Under the pieces are notes generated by a model, which saw only the letters and a program-made list of their open reading frames with translations, was not told the DNA's origin and did no database searches. A program made the position numbers and the translations under genes. A stretch of 5,178 bases of DNA from the NCBI GenBank assembly GCA_903835145.1, contig CAILMA010000159.1, positions 1 through 5,178 on the forward strand. Direction: 5' to 3'. The DNA comes from an uncultured Bacteroidota bacterium (GTDB taxonomy: Bacteria; Bacteroidota; Bacteroidia; Chitinophagales; Chitinophagaceae). Positions 1 through 5,178 of the stretch are shown piece by piece; within the stretch, counting starts at the first letter, position 1, and the number at the start of each line of letters is the position of its first letter.

Positions 1-2
1 CA

Positions 3-74
3 ACAGCAGCAGAAAACTATAAAAAGTACCTGGGGCTTAAAGATGTAAAGGTGAAGATTTCAACTATCAAATAG
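3..74 (+). CDS. 3' end of an unrecognised protein (partial)
   Basis: An open frame enters from the left edge and gives 23 residues, TAAENYKKYLGLKDVKVKIS followed by TIK, before a TAG at 72-74. The other two forward frames stop earlier, at positions 20 and 46. The peptide is lysine-rich with an alternating V-K-V-K-I pattern that would suit a final beta strand. That is too little to name a family, and I do not recognise it. It is followed by 123 bp without a gene, so it is probably the last gene of its transcription unit. The frame and stop are seen directly; that it is a real gene end is an inference from composition and position. Confidence 0.55.
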   Translation, partial: TAAENYKKYLGLKDVKVKISTIK

Positions 75-111
75 CTTCGTATTGCATTCGCCTTTAAAAG
101 TTACATTCGAT

Positions 112-133
112 AGAAATTCAACACGGAATTTCT
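112..133. repeat. 8-bp perfect inverted repeat upstream of the methyltransferase
   Basis: The arms AGAAATTC (112-119) and GAATTTCT (126-133) are perfect reverse complements around a 6-base spacer (AACACG). The centre lies about 75 bp before the methyltransferase start and 48 bp after the preceding stop codon. The arms are AT-rich and no T-run follows, so it is a poor intrinsic terminator. The symmetry fits a dimeric repressor site better. No cognate regulator can be assigned. Confidence 0.45.
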
Positions 134-197
134 TTAAAATACAATCACGCTTACTTCAATCTTTCACTCCAGACACGCCAACTACAAACACAATATA

Positions 198-818
198 ATG
201 AGCAATAATTTACAAGAGACCTTCGGCAATATCGACATCTATCTTTTTGACCAATTGCTAAAAGGCCGGTTTGACAACTGCAAAAAAGTAATAGATATTG
301 GTTGCGGCGGTGGCCGGAACCTTGTATACTTTATCAAAAACGGATTTGACGTAACTGGAGTAGACCGAGATGAAGGGGCTATTGCTGCGGTGAAAGAACT
401 TGCAGAACAATTGGCACCGAATGGTAATGCCGGCAATTTTATCGTTTCGAACGTTGAAGATATGCCGTTTACTGATGCCACTTTTGACCTTGCCATTTGC
501 AGCGCAGTTTTGCATTTTGCAAATGACGACGCCCATTTTGATGCAATGATAAGGTCAATATGGAGGGTATTGGCACCGGGCGGGTTTCTATTTGCTCGAT
601 TGGCCTCTGATATTGGGATAGAGCAGCTTGTAACTGGTTTAGGCAATGGCCGCTATTTGCTGCCGGATGGCTCTACCCGATTCCTTGTAAATAATGCAAT
701 GCTCAACAATTACACAACCGCGCTCGGCGGTGTGCTTTATGAACCGATTAAAACGACCAACGTTAGCAATCTAAGATGTATGACCACCTGGTGCATAATG
801 AAAAACAACGCCCGTTAA
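198..818 (+). CDS. Class I SAM-dependent methyltransferase (Methyltransf_11/25, TehB-like)
   Basis: This 206-residue cytoplasmic protein is predicted to transfer a methyl group from S-adenosylmethionine to an unknown substrate. The Rossmann-fold motifs appear in order. Motif I is VIDIGCGGGR at 31-40. The acidic residue ending strand 2 is D56 in VTGVDRD, expected to bind the SAM ribose. VEDMPF at 86-91 is the adenine-side acidic loop. FDLAICSAVLHF at 96-107 is motif IV, and WRVLAPGGFLFARL at 122-135 is the post-motif strand. The region after about residue 140 is short and variable, as expected for the substrate-determining part. The length is normal for stand-alone small-molecule methyltransferases. 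The ATG at 198 sits 10 residues before the first helix, and no Shine-Dalgarno sequence is visible, which is usual for Bacteroidota. The next gene starts 106 bp downstream on the same strand; no functional link is evident. The fold is certain; the substrate is unknown, and tellurite or tellurium-type activity should not be assumed. Confidence 0.92.
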   Translation: MSNNLQETFGNIDIYLFDQLLKGRFDNCKKVIDIGCGGGRNLVYFIKNGFDVTGVDRDEGAIAAVKELAEQLAPNGNAGNFIVSNVEDMPFTDATFDLAICSAVLHFANDDAHFDAMIRSIWRVLAPGGFLFARLASDIGIEQLVTGLGNGRYLLPDGSTRFLVNNAMLNNYTTALGGVLYEPIKTTNVSNLRCMTTWCIMKNNAR

Positions 819-924
819 TCGATACCAAATGATGTAGCGTTTTTGCCACACCTAACAGAGTGATAAAACAACAAAATAAAGATGGAAAGCTTTTTTAAAT
901 TTACCATTAAATAGAAAATAGCTG

Positions 925-1626
925 ATGAACCGTATCGACCGGCTTTTCGGGATTACAACCATGTTGCAATCGAAGAAATTCGTGGCGGCAGAGCAGCTTG
1001 CAGATCAATTTGAGATAAGTGTACGCACCGTTTACAGGGATATTAAGGCGCTGTGTGAGCAAGGAATTCCGGTAAGCTTTGAGCACGGCAAGGGGTATTT
1101 CCTGGTGCAAGGGTATTTTCTTCCTCCCGTTGCATTTACCAAAGAAGAAGCAAATGCACTGTTGCTGATGGAAAAGATGATCTATGGTTTTGCTGACAAG
1201 TCGATACACACCCACTACGCAACAGCACTGAACAAAGTTAAGGCTGTGCTTCGTGGTCCGGAAAAAGAACGGATAGAACAGCTGACAAGTCAGATGAAAA
1301 TCAGGGTCTCCGACCACTTTGCCGGCAATTTTGATTACCTCGCCACACTTCAGTCAGCGATCTCTGACAGGCATATTATTGAATTAGAATACCGTAACAA
1401 CTGCGGAATAACAACAGTGCGTCAGGCAGAGCCTATAGGTCTGGTGTTTTATGCTGCTGCATGGCATATTATAGCGTGGTGCCACCTTCGCAATGAATAT
1501 CGCGATTTTAAGGTTGTGCATATTTTGTCGTTAAAGGCAACCGGCATACCTTTCAGAAAGGAACAGCACACGTCGCTTAATGAATACATTGCCGGCCAGC
1601 AGCTGAATAAAGTACAAGTGATGTAA
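925..1626 (+). CDS. YafY/DeoR-type transcriptional regulator with HTH and WYL-like domain
   Basis: This 233-residue protein is a predicted DNA-binding, ligand-responsive regulator. Residues 1-55 form an HTH_11-type winged helix: ...FVAAEQLADQFEISVRTVYRDIKAL, with the recognition helix at about 32-43. The wing is PVSFEHGKGYFL at 49-60. Residues 75-125 are a helical linker. Residues 135-205 match the WYL domain: Y156 in ELEYRN, R166, P170 in AEPIGLVF, W180-H181-I182 where the signature reads W-Y-L, and EYRDFKVVHI at 191-200. Three signature positions differ from the common form: WYL is WHI, the usual FR is F195-K196, and the R before the final I is H199. There is no clear WCX extension, so it is a short version, a length I regard as common in Bacteroidota. 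It precedes the DinB gene by 86 bp, and a palindrome in that gap is a likely target. It could act as activator or repressor. Confidence 0.9.
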   Translation: MNRIDRLFGITTMLQSKKFVAAEQLADQFEISVRTVYRDIKALCEQGIPVSFEHGKGYFLVQGYFLPPVAFTKEEANALLLMEKMIYGFADKSIHTHYATALNKVKAVLRGPEKERIEQLTSQMKIRVSDHFAGNFDYLATLQSAISDRHIIELEYRNNCGITTVRQAEPIGLVFYAAAWHIIAWCHLRNEYRDFKVVHILSLKATGIPFRKEQHTSLNEYIAGQQLNKVQVM

Positions 1627-1650
1627 TCATTTTTTCGTCCCAAAATTCAG

Positions 1651-1670
1651 ACTGCCATAGGGTTGTCAGT
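1651..1670. promoter_or_regulatory. Candidate operator for the WYL regulator (imperfect palindrome)
   Basis: ACTGCCA (1651-1657) and TGTCAGT (1664-1670) flank a 6-base spacer TAGGGT. The right half reads ACTGACA on the other strand, so six of seven positions agree and the only mismatch is the fifth base. The site lies in the 86-bp gap between the WYL regulator and the DinB gene, with its right edge 9 bp before a -7-like element. A dimeric HTH regulator encoded next door is the obvious candidate binder. The symmetry is seen; the regulator assignment is inferred from adjacency. Confidence 0.5.
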
Positions 1671-1679
1671 GGCTGTAAT

Positions 1680-1687
1680 TTTCTTTG
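1680..1687 (+). promoter_or_regulatory. Possible -7 promoter element for the DinB gene
   Basis: TTTCTTTG differs at one base from the Bacteroidota -7 consensus TAnnTTTG and lies 25 bp before the DinB ATG. No TTTG (-33) element occurs at the expected 19-21 bp spacing; that position is instead occupied by the palindrome at 1651-1670. A missing -33 element with a regulator site in its place would suit an activator-dependent promoter. AT-rich intergenic DNA gives such one-mismatch hits by chance, so confidence is low. Confidence 0.3.
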
Positions 1688-1712
1688 TGTCATCATAAAA
1701 AACGAAACGAAA

Positions 1713-2210
1713 ATGACAACGACACAAAGGTTCCTGAAACAACTGGAACAAGAATCAGCAACAACACGCAAGATGCTAAAGGTAGTGCCAGATGGCAAGC
1801 TGGACTGGCAGCCACACCCAAAGAGCATGAGCCTAAGGAGGCTTGCAACCCACGTTGCAGAAATACCGGGGTGGGTAAACATAACGCTCACAACAGATGG
1901 CTTAGACCTCGCAAAAGCCGGATCAAACCCGACAAATATCAATGACAATGCAGAACTCCTCGCTTTTTTTGAAAAGGAGCTTGCAAGTGGCATCAATGCG
2001 CTACAAAATGCAAAGGACGAAGACCTTGTGCCCACATGGACCATGAGCTACGGGGAACGTATAATAAGCGTGCGCCCAAAAGAAGACGTAATTATCATGT
2101 GCCTCAGCCAGCTCATACACCACCGTGCCCAACTCGGCGTCTTCCTGCGCCTGCTTGATGTTCCTATACCCGGTAGCTATGGTCCAAGTGCCGACGAAAT
2201 GACCATGTAG
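1713..2210 (+). CDS. DinB/YfiT-fold family protein with an altered metal-site motif
   Basis: This 165-residue cytoplasmic protein belongs to the DinB superfamily of four-helix-bundle proteins, whose best-known members (B. subtilis DinB and YfiT, bacillithiol-dependent transferases) bind a metal through a histidine triad. Visible landmarks are: the opening helix TTTQRFLKQLEQESATTRKML (2-22); the DWQPHPKSMS turn (31-40); the first expected ligand H47 in LATHVAE; the second helical motif LSQLIHHRAQL (131-141); and the closing tail PIPGSYGPSADE (151-162), which I associate with Bacteroidota homologues. The family usually reads H-x3-H here, with the second His being H137; this protein has Q133 at the first position (codon CAG, 2109-2111). 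The change is one third-position base from His. The length is normal. The ATG at 1713 precedes the first helix directly; an alternative frame in this stretch (1685-1945) is a shadow. It is probably controlled by the WYL regulator upstream and is ended by the terminator at 2241-2280. The biochemical role is unknown. Confidence 0.88.
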   Translation: MTTTQRFLKQLEQESATTRKMLKVVPDGKLDWQPHPKSMSLRRLATHVAEIPGWVNITLTTDGLDLAKAGSNPTNINDNAELLAFFEKELASGINALQNAKDEDLVPTWTMSYGERIISVRPKEDVIIMCLSQLIHHRAQLGVFLRLLDVPIPGSYGPSADEMTM

Positions 2211-2240
2211 TCTTTTATCTTTCAGTTAAATTTAGCATTC

Positions 2241-2280
2241 AGCCCGCCATTGGTTTAGCCAGGCGGGCTGGGTAGTTTTT
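2241..2280 (+). terminator. Rho-independent terminator after the DinB gene
   Basis: AGCCCGCC (2241-2248) pairs perfectly with GGCGGGCT (2262-2269). Inside, after a 2-base bulge (AT), TGG (2251-2253) pairs with CCA (2259-2261) around a TTTAG loop. This gives 11 pairs, mostly G-C. After the stem comes GGGTAG and then TTTTT at 2276-2280. The hairpin starts 31 bp after the DinB stop and separates that gene from the phosphoesterase unit. The T-run is offset by six bases from the stem, which slightly weakens the match to a textbook terminator. Confidence 0.8.
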
Positions 2281-2522
2281 AATGATGCGTTTTGCTATGG
2301 TATATTTTTTGAAACTGGCGCACGAGAGCAGGAGTGGCGAAGAAGGGCACCTGCGGCTGTATGCCGATCAATGATCGCTACTTGGTGTATTTATCTGAGG
2401 AACGTTGACGAAATCAGGCAAGCAGGCAAAATAATTTTAGTATTGCTGCGAGCTCGTGACAAGGCCGGATCGGATTACTGAAAATACTTTAATATGCAGT
2501 AATTTCACAACAAAAAATACCG
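2281..2522. other. Intergenic region upstream of the propeller-phosphoesterase gene
   Basis: These 242 bp hold no convincing gene. The longest start-to-stop frame on the + strand (2282-2374, 30 codons, MMRFAMVYFLKLAHESRSGE...) shows no recognisable family. Two weak -7-like stretches occur: TAATTTTA at 2432-2439 (one mismatch to TAnnTTTG) and TACTTTAA at 2485-2492 (two mismatches). Neither has a properly spaced TTTG upstream. Two palindromes are present: CGATCA-A-TGATCG at 2365-2377 and CGAGCTCG at 2449-2456. No tRNA-like or riboswitch-like fold is apparent by eye. The region must contain the promoter of the downstream gene, because the terminator isolates it from the DinB gene. Confidence 0.6.
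2365..2377. repeat. Short perfect palindrome in the intergenic region
   Basis: CGATCA (2365-2370) and TGATCG (2372-2377) are perfect reverse complements around a single A. The centre is about 150 bp before the phosphoesterase start. It could be a regulator half-site pair, but a 6-bp arm repeat can arise by chance in a few hundred bases and nothing ties it to a regulator. Confidence 0.3.
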
Positions 2523-4934
2523 GTGAAGCACGCTACGCTCCTTTTATTACTCGTCGTACTTTTCAATATCTCGCGGGCACAAAAAAACAAAGTGCTGCTA
2601 CCGAATGGCTGGACCCTGACGCCAGCGGGTGAAACGGTAGCACTGGGCAGTGATTTACCGCTTAACATAGCAGTTTCGAGAGATGGAAAGTACCTGGCGA
2701 TTACCAACAACGGGGTTGGGGAGCAAAGCATTCAGCTTATAGATGCCCAAAAACATGTAGTGCTCAATACTAAAATTGTAACGAGCAGCTGGCTGGGGCT
2801 GAAGTTCAGCAATGACAACAAGAACCTGTATGCATCTGGCGGGAACGACAATAAAATTCTGAAATTCTGGATAACGCATGATACGCTGGCACTGGTAGAT
2901 AGCTACCTACTGGGCAAGCGGTGGCCCGAGAAAATATCGCCGGCTGGCATAGATATCGACGAGCGCAACAACAAAATGTACGTGGTGACCAAGGAAAACA
3001 ACTCCCTTTACATAATTGATATGAATACGAAGGAGGTGATAAAGCAGGTGCAGCTTAGTGCGCCAGCCTATACCTGTATATTACCCACCGGAGGAAACAA
3101 AGTTTATATTTCGCTCTGGGGTGGGAGGAAGCTGGTGGCCTATGATATAAAGAAGGGATACCTCTGCGACTCTGTGAACATTGGCCAGAACCCGAACGAT
3201 ATTTGCGTGAGCAAGAATGGCAAGTACCTGTATGTTGCTAATGCTGTGGATAATTCGGTATCGGTAATAGACACCAAGACGTTTATAGAAATAGAAACCC
3301 TGAATGCCGCTCTTTATCCTGATGCACCCAATGGCTCTACCACCAACAGTGTATCGCTTAGCGAGGATAATAACACGTTATATATTGCCAATGCAGACAA
3401 CAACTGCCTGGCAGTGTTTGATGTATCGACACCAAGTAAGAGCTTTTCAAAAGGCTTTATACCAGTAGGCTGGTACCCTACCTGTGTGAGGGTACTTGGC
3501 AGGCAAATATTTGTGTCCAATGGCAAGGGTAATACTTCCCTGCCAAACCCCGAGGGACCTCAACCGGTAAAAAAAGAAGATGCCGCAATCTATAAAAAAG
3601 CGAATAAGAAAAGCAGCCAATACATAGGTGGGCTATTTAAAGGTACACTGAATGCAATACCTGTTCCTGATGACAAAGCGATGAAAAGTTATACCCGCCA
3701 GGTGTATGCCAACACGCCCTATACCAAGGAAAAAGAGACCTTAACCGCTGGTGAAAAGAACAACCCGATTCCGATGAAGGTGGGCGACGCCTCGCCTATA
3801 AAACATGTGTTTTACATTATGAAGGAAAACAGGACCTATGACCAGGTGCTGGGGGATATGGAGCGGGGAAATGGCGACACTTCGCTGGTACTTTTTGGGA
3901 GAAATGTAACACCAAATCAACACGCGCTTGCAGAGCAATTTGTACTGTTGGATAACTTTTATGTAGATGCTGAAGTGAGTGCCGACGGCCACAACTGGAG
4001 GATGGCCGCATATGCCAATGATTATGTAGAGAAAAACTGGCCCACTAACTATGGCGGGCGCGGCGGCAATTACGATTTTGCTGCAAACAAGCCAGTGGCA
4101 GAGCCAAGGAATGGCTTTTTGTGGGACTACGCTTTGCGTAAAGGACTGACATTCAGAGACTATGGAGAGTTTACCGACGATGATGGTACAGTTTATTTGC
4201 CTGACCTAAAAAAGCACATGTGCCCCTCCTACCCCGGCTGGAACCTGAATATCAGGGACATGGAACGGGAAAAGATATGGGAGCACGACTTCGACTCTCT
4301 GGCGGCTAAGAATGACGTACCGCAGCTAAATATCATATACCTACCGAGTGACCATACTGCAGGGCTTGGTAAAAAATCGAGAACGCCAGAGGCATTTGTG
4401 GCTGACAATGACCTTGCTGTAGGCACTATTATAGAACACCTGTCGAACAGTGCTGTATGGCAAGACTGTGCCGTTTTTATACTTGAAGACGATGCACAAA
4501 ACGGCCCCGACCACGTGGATGCCCACAGAAGTACAGCCTACCTTGCCGGCCCATATGTAAAAAGAAAGTATGTAGATCATACCCCCTACTCTACTGCCGG
4601 AATGCTCAGGACGATAGAGATGATACTGGGGCTGCCACCGATGAGCCAGTACGATGCGGCAGCAACAACGCTGTACAAGAGTTTCACAATGAATGCAGAC
4701 ACGACGCGTTTCACCCATGAAACGGAAATGATGAATATGGATGCTCTGAATACCGCAAGCACTGAGCTTTCGCGAGAGAGCGAAAGTCTTGATTTCTCCA
4801 GTGCCGACCGGGTACCTGATGCCCAGCTGAACCAATTGCTTTGGAAGGCCGTACGTGGAAATGCACCCTACCCTGCCCCGCGCCGTGCTGCTTTTGTAGC
4901 AGTGCATGAGGCGAAAGATAAGGATGATGATTAG
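2523..4934 (+). CDS. Exported YncE-like beta-propeller / phosphoesterase (alkaline phosphatase superfamily) fusion protein
   Basis: This 803-residue protein matches the layout known as bifunctional YncE family protein/alkaline phosphatase family protein. Residues 1-19 are a signal peptide: MKH, a hydrophobic stretch (4-16), then S-R-A with likely cleavage before Q20. With no Cys near the site it is not a lipoprotein, so it should act in the periplasm or outside. About 25-340 form a propeller with seven recognisable strands or blades, for example KMYVVTKENNSLYIID (151-166), YLYVANAVDNSVSVID (236-251) and TLYIANADNNCLAVFD (285-300). A linker (340-425) leads to the PF04185-like domain (426-780): KHVFYIMKENRTYDQ (427-441), with E434-N435 expected to bind metal; EVSADGHNW (484-492), where S486 may be the nucleophile; SDHTAG (609-614); and ILEDDAQNGPDHVDAHRS (653-670), probable metal-ligand acids and histidines. 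The start is GTG: the in-frame stop at 2490-2492 leaves no upstream ATG, and the signal peptide begins exactly there. The catalytic residue roles are inferred by analogy with AcpA/PLC-type enzymes; the substrate is unknown, with phosphate ester hydrolysis likely. Confidence 0.93.
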   Translation: MKHATLLLLLVVLFNISRAQKNKVLLPNGWTLTPAGETVALGSDLPLNIAVSRDGKYLAITNNGVGEQSIQLIDAQKHVVLNTKIVTSSWLGLKFSNDNKNLYASGGNDNKILKFWITHDTLALVDSYLLGKRWPEKISPAGIDIDERNNKMYVVTKENNSLYIIDMNTKEVIKQVQLSAPAYTCILPTGGNKVYISLWGGRKLVAYDIKKGYLCDSVNIGQNPNDICVSKNGKYLYVANAVDNSVSVIDTKTFIEIETLNAALYPDAPNGSTTNSVSLSEDNNTLYIANADNNCLAVFDVSTPSKSFSKGFIPVGWYPTCVRVLGRQIFVSNGKGNTSLPNPEGPQPVKKEDAAIYKKANKKSSQYIGGLFKGTLNAIPVPDDKAMKSYTRQVYANTPYTKEKETLTAGEKNNPIPMKVGDASPIKHVFYIMKENRTYDQVLGDMERGNGDTSLVLFGRNVTPNQHALAEQFVLLDNFYVDAEVSADGHNWRMAAYANDYVEKNWPTNYGGRGGNYDFAANKPVAEPRNGFLWDYALRKGLTFRDYGEFTDDDGTVYLPDLKKHMCPSYPGWNLNIRDMEREKIWEHDFDSLAAKNDVPQLNIIYLPSDHTAGLGKKSRTPEAFVADNDLAVGTIIEHLSNSAVWQDCAVFILEDDAQNGPDHVDAHRSTAYLAGPYVKRKYVDHTPYSTAGMLRTIEMILGLPPMSQYDAAATTLYKSFTMNADTTRFTHETEMMNMDALNTASTELSRESESLDFSSADRVPDAQLNQLLWKAVRGNAPYPAPRRAAFVAVHEAKDKDDD

Positions 4935-4980
4935 GGGGAGAAGGCAATTCCAAAGTGGTCTCGATTTGTCCTAAACCATT

Positions 4981-5022
4981 CAAGCGTCTCGTCCTGCCAG
5001 TTTCAGCGGGACGAGACGCTTG
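4981..5022. repeat. Long hairpin (17-bp stem, 8-base loop) after the phosphoesterase gene
   Basis: The left arm (4981-4997, beginning CAAGCGTCTCGTCC) pairs with the right arm (5006-5022, ending GGACGAGACGCTTG) over 17 positions, with one G-T pair (4995 with 5008) and no gap; the loop is CAGTTTCA. It begins 46 bp after the TAG of the phosphoesterase gene, so it may end or protect that transcript. Neither strand has a T-run after the stem: the + side continues CTATTAAAAGG and the minus side AATGGTTTAGG. It is therefore not a standard intrinsic terminator. An alternative is one unit of a dispersed palindromic repeat. Confidence 0.8.
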
Positions 5023-5030
5023 CTATTAAA

Positions 5031-5123
5031 AGGACGAAGCGAGGCCCTTCGGCGAAAGTTAGCAATGAGTCGGAGACTGCTTTCCAGCGCGACGCAGTCG
5101 GAGACAGGCGCCGAACGTTATTT
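5031..5123. repeat. Repeat-rich, REP/BIME-like intergenic patch
   Basis: This stretch codes for nothing recognisable and is dense in short symmetries. AGTCGGAGAC occurs twice, at 5068-5077 and 5096-5105, 28 bp apart. Each copy contains the small mirror GTC-GGA-GAC, which can fold on itself (the first extends to AGTC-GGA-GACT). GACTGC (5075-5080) pairs with GCAGTC (5094-5099) around a 13-base loop. CGAAG (5035-5039) pairs with CTTCG (5047-5051). GGCGCC (5107-5112) and AACGTT (5114-5119) are palindromes. The patch is also more GC-rich than the intergenic DNA elsewhere in the window. This resembles dispersed palindromic repeats mobilised by REP-associated transposases, but only one copy is visible, so repeat status is an inference. 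Confidence 0.45.
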
Positions 5124-5178
5124 TTATTGGGGTGGTGGTGGCTGTTGTAAACCTGCGACAGAGACCTCACCCCGGCCC
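5124..5178 (-). CDS. Possible 3' end of a minus-strand gene (partial)
   Basis: Read on the minus strand, the right edge gives GRGEVSVAGLQQPPPPQ followed by a TAA (plus positions 5124-5126). A proline-rich QQPPPPQ tail is plausible for a Bacteroidota protein C-terminus and would make this gene convergent with the phosphoesterase gene. Against this, 17 residues is very little, and the outermost bases (CTCACCCCGGCCC, 5166-5178, plus strand) resemble the arm of a palindromic intergenic repeat that I recall from Bacteroidota genomes. Such repeats give spurious GRGE-type peptides. No family can be assigned. Confidence 0.22.
   Translation of the reverse strand, partial: GRGEVSVAGLQQPPPPQ

Noticed and set aside
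102..109. TACATTCG as a -7 element for the methyltransferase gene.
   Set aside because: It has one mismatch and no TTTG at the right distance, and similar near-matches (for example 72-79) occur nearby, so it cannot be told from background.
807..845. AACGC (807-811) and GCGTT (837-841) followed by a short T-run, as a terminator for the methyltransferase gene.
   Set aside because: The stem is only five pairs with a 25-base loop and its left arm lies inside the coding sequence, so it would be too unstable to act as an intrinsic terminator.
882..914. Ten-codon leader-like frame (MESFFKFTIK) just before the WYL regulator, overlapping an imperfect hairpin (882-889 with 900-907).
   Set aside because: It is too short and AT-rich to separate from chance, has no ribosome-binding signal or attenuator partner structure, and does not overlap the regulator start.
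1577..2044. 155-codon minus-strand frame overlapping the regulator end and the DinB gene.
   Set aside because: It runs antisense to clear family-matching proteins, has a serine- and cysteine-rich composition with no domain, and would cover the operator gap.
198..2210. The methyltransferase, WYL regulator and DinB genes as one novel defence or modification system.
   Set aside because: The methyltransferase has the hallmarks of a small-molecule enzyme, not a DNA methylase. It is 106 bp from the regulator, with no nuclease, toxin or other effector nearby. Only the regulator-DinB link is supported.
2282..2374. Thirty-codon frame on the + strand between the terminator and the phosphoesterase gene.
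   Set aside because: There is no recognisable family or signal sequence, it starts two bases after the terminator T-run, and a frame this long is expected by chance in 240 bp.
4341..4907. 188-codon minus-strand frame inside the phosphoesterase gene.
   Set aside because: It is opposite the conserved catalytic core of the phosphoesterase; its Cys/His/Arg-rich translation is typical of an antisense shadow.

Overview
The window looks like chromosomal DNA of a member of the Bacteroidota, with Chitinophagaceae or a close relative as my best guess. The reasons are: no Shine-Dalgarno-like sequence in front of the starts; a secreted protein whose signal peptide ends in the S-R-A|Q style common in that phylum; a DinB-family protein ending in the YGPSADE tail I associate with Bacteroidota homologues; and near-matches to the Bacteroidota -7 promoter element (TAnnTTTG). 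The family-level assignment comes from family knowledge, not from a search.

Layout: (1) 3-74 is the 3' end of an unrecognised + strand gene, followed by a 123-bp gap with a clean 8-bp inverted repeat. (2) 198-818 encodes a small class I SAM-dependent methyltransferase. (3) 925-1626 encodes a YafY/DeoR-type regulator (helix-turn-helix plus WYL-like domain). (4) 1713-2210 encodes a DinB/YfiT-fold protein. The 86-bp gap before it holds a 20-bp imperfect palindrome next to a -7-like hexamer region, a good candidate for the regulator's binding site. A strong intrinsic terminator (2241-2280) closes this block. (5) 2281-2522 is a 242-bp intergenic region with a small palindrome and no convincing gene. 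(6) 2523-4934 encodes an exported 803-residue protein that joins a YncE-like beta-propeller to a phosphoesterase (PF04185-like) domain. It starts with GTG. (7) 4935-5178 is non-coding, structured DNA: a 17-bp-stem hairpin, then a patch with two copies of AGTCGGAGAC and several small hairpins, resembling a REP/BIME-type intergenic repeat. The last 55 bases could also be the 3' end of a minus-strand gene, but this is weak.

How the genes work together: the methyltransferase, regulator and DinB gene lie in one orientation. Only the regulator-DinB pair has a sequence-level reason to be linked (adjacency and the palindrome between them). The propeller-phosphoesterase is a separate transcription unit behind the terminator. 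I see no clear novel multi-gene system. The points most worth a second look are the His-to-Gln change at a predicted DinB metal ligand, the candidate WYL operator, and the repeat-rich 3' region.
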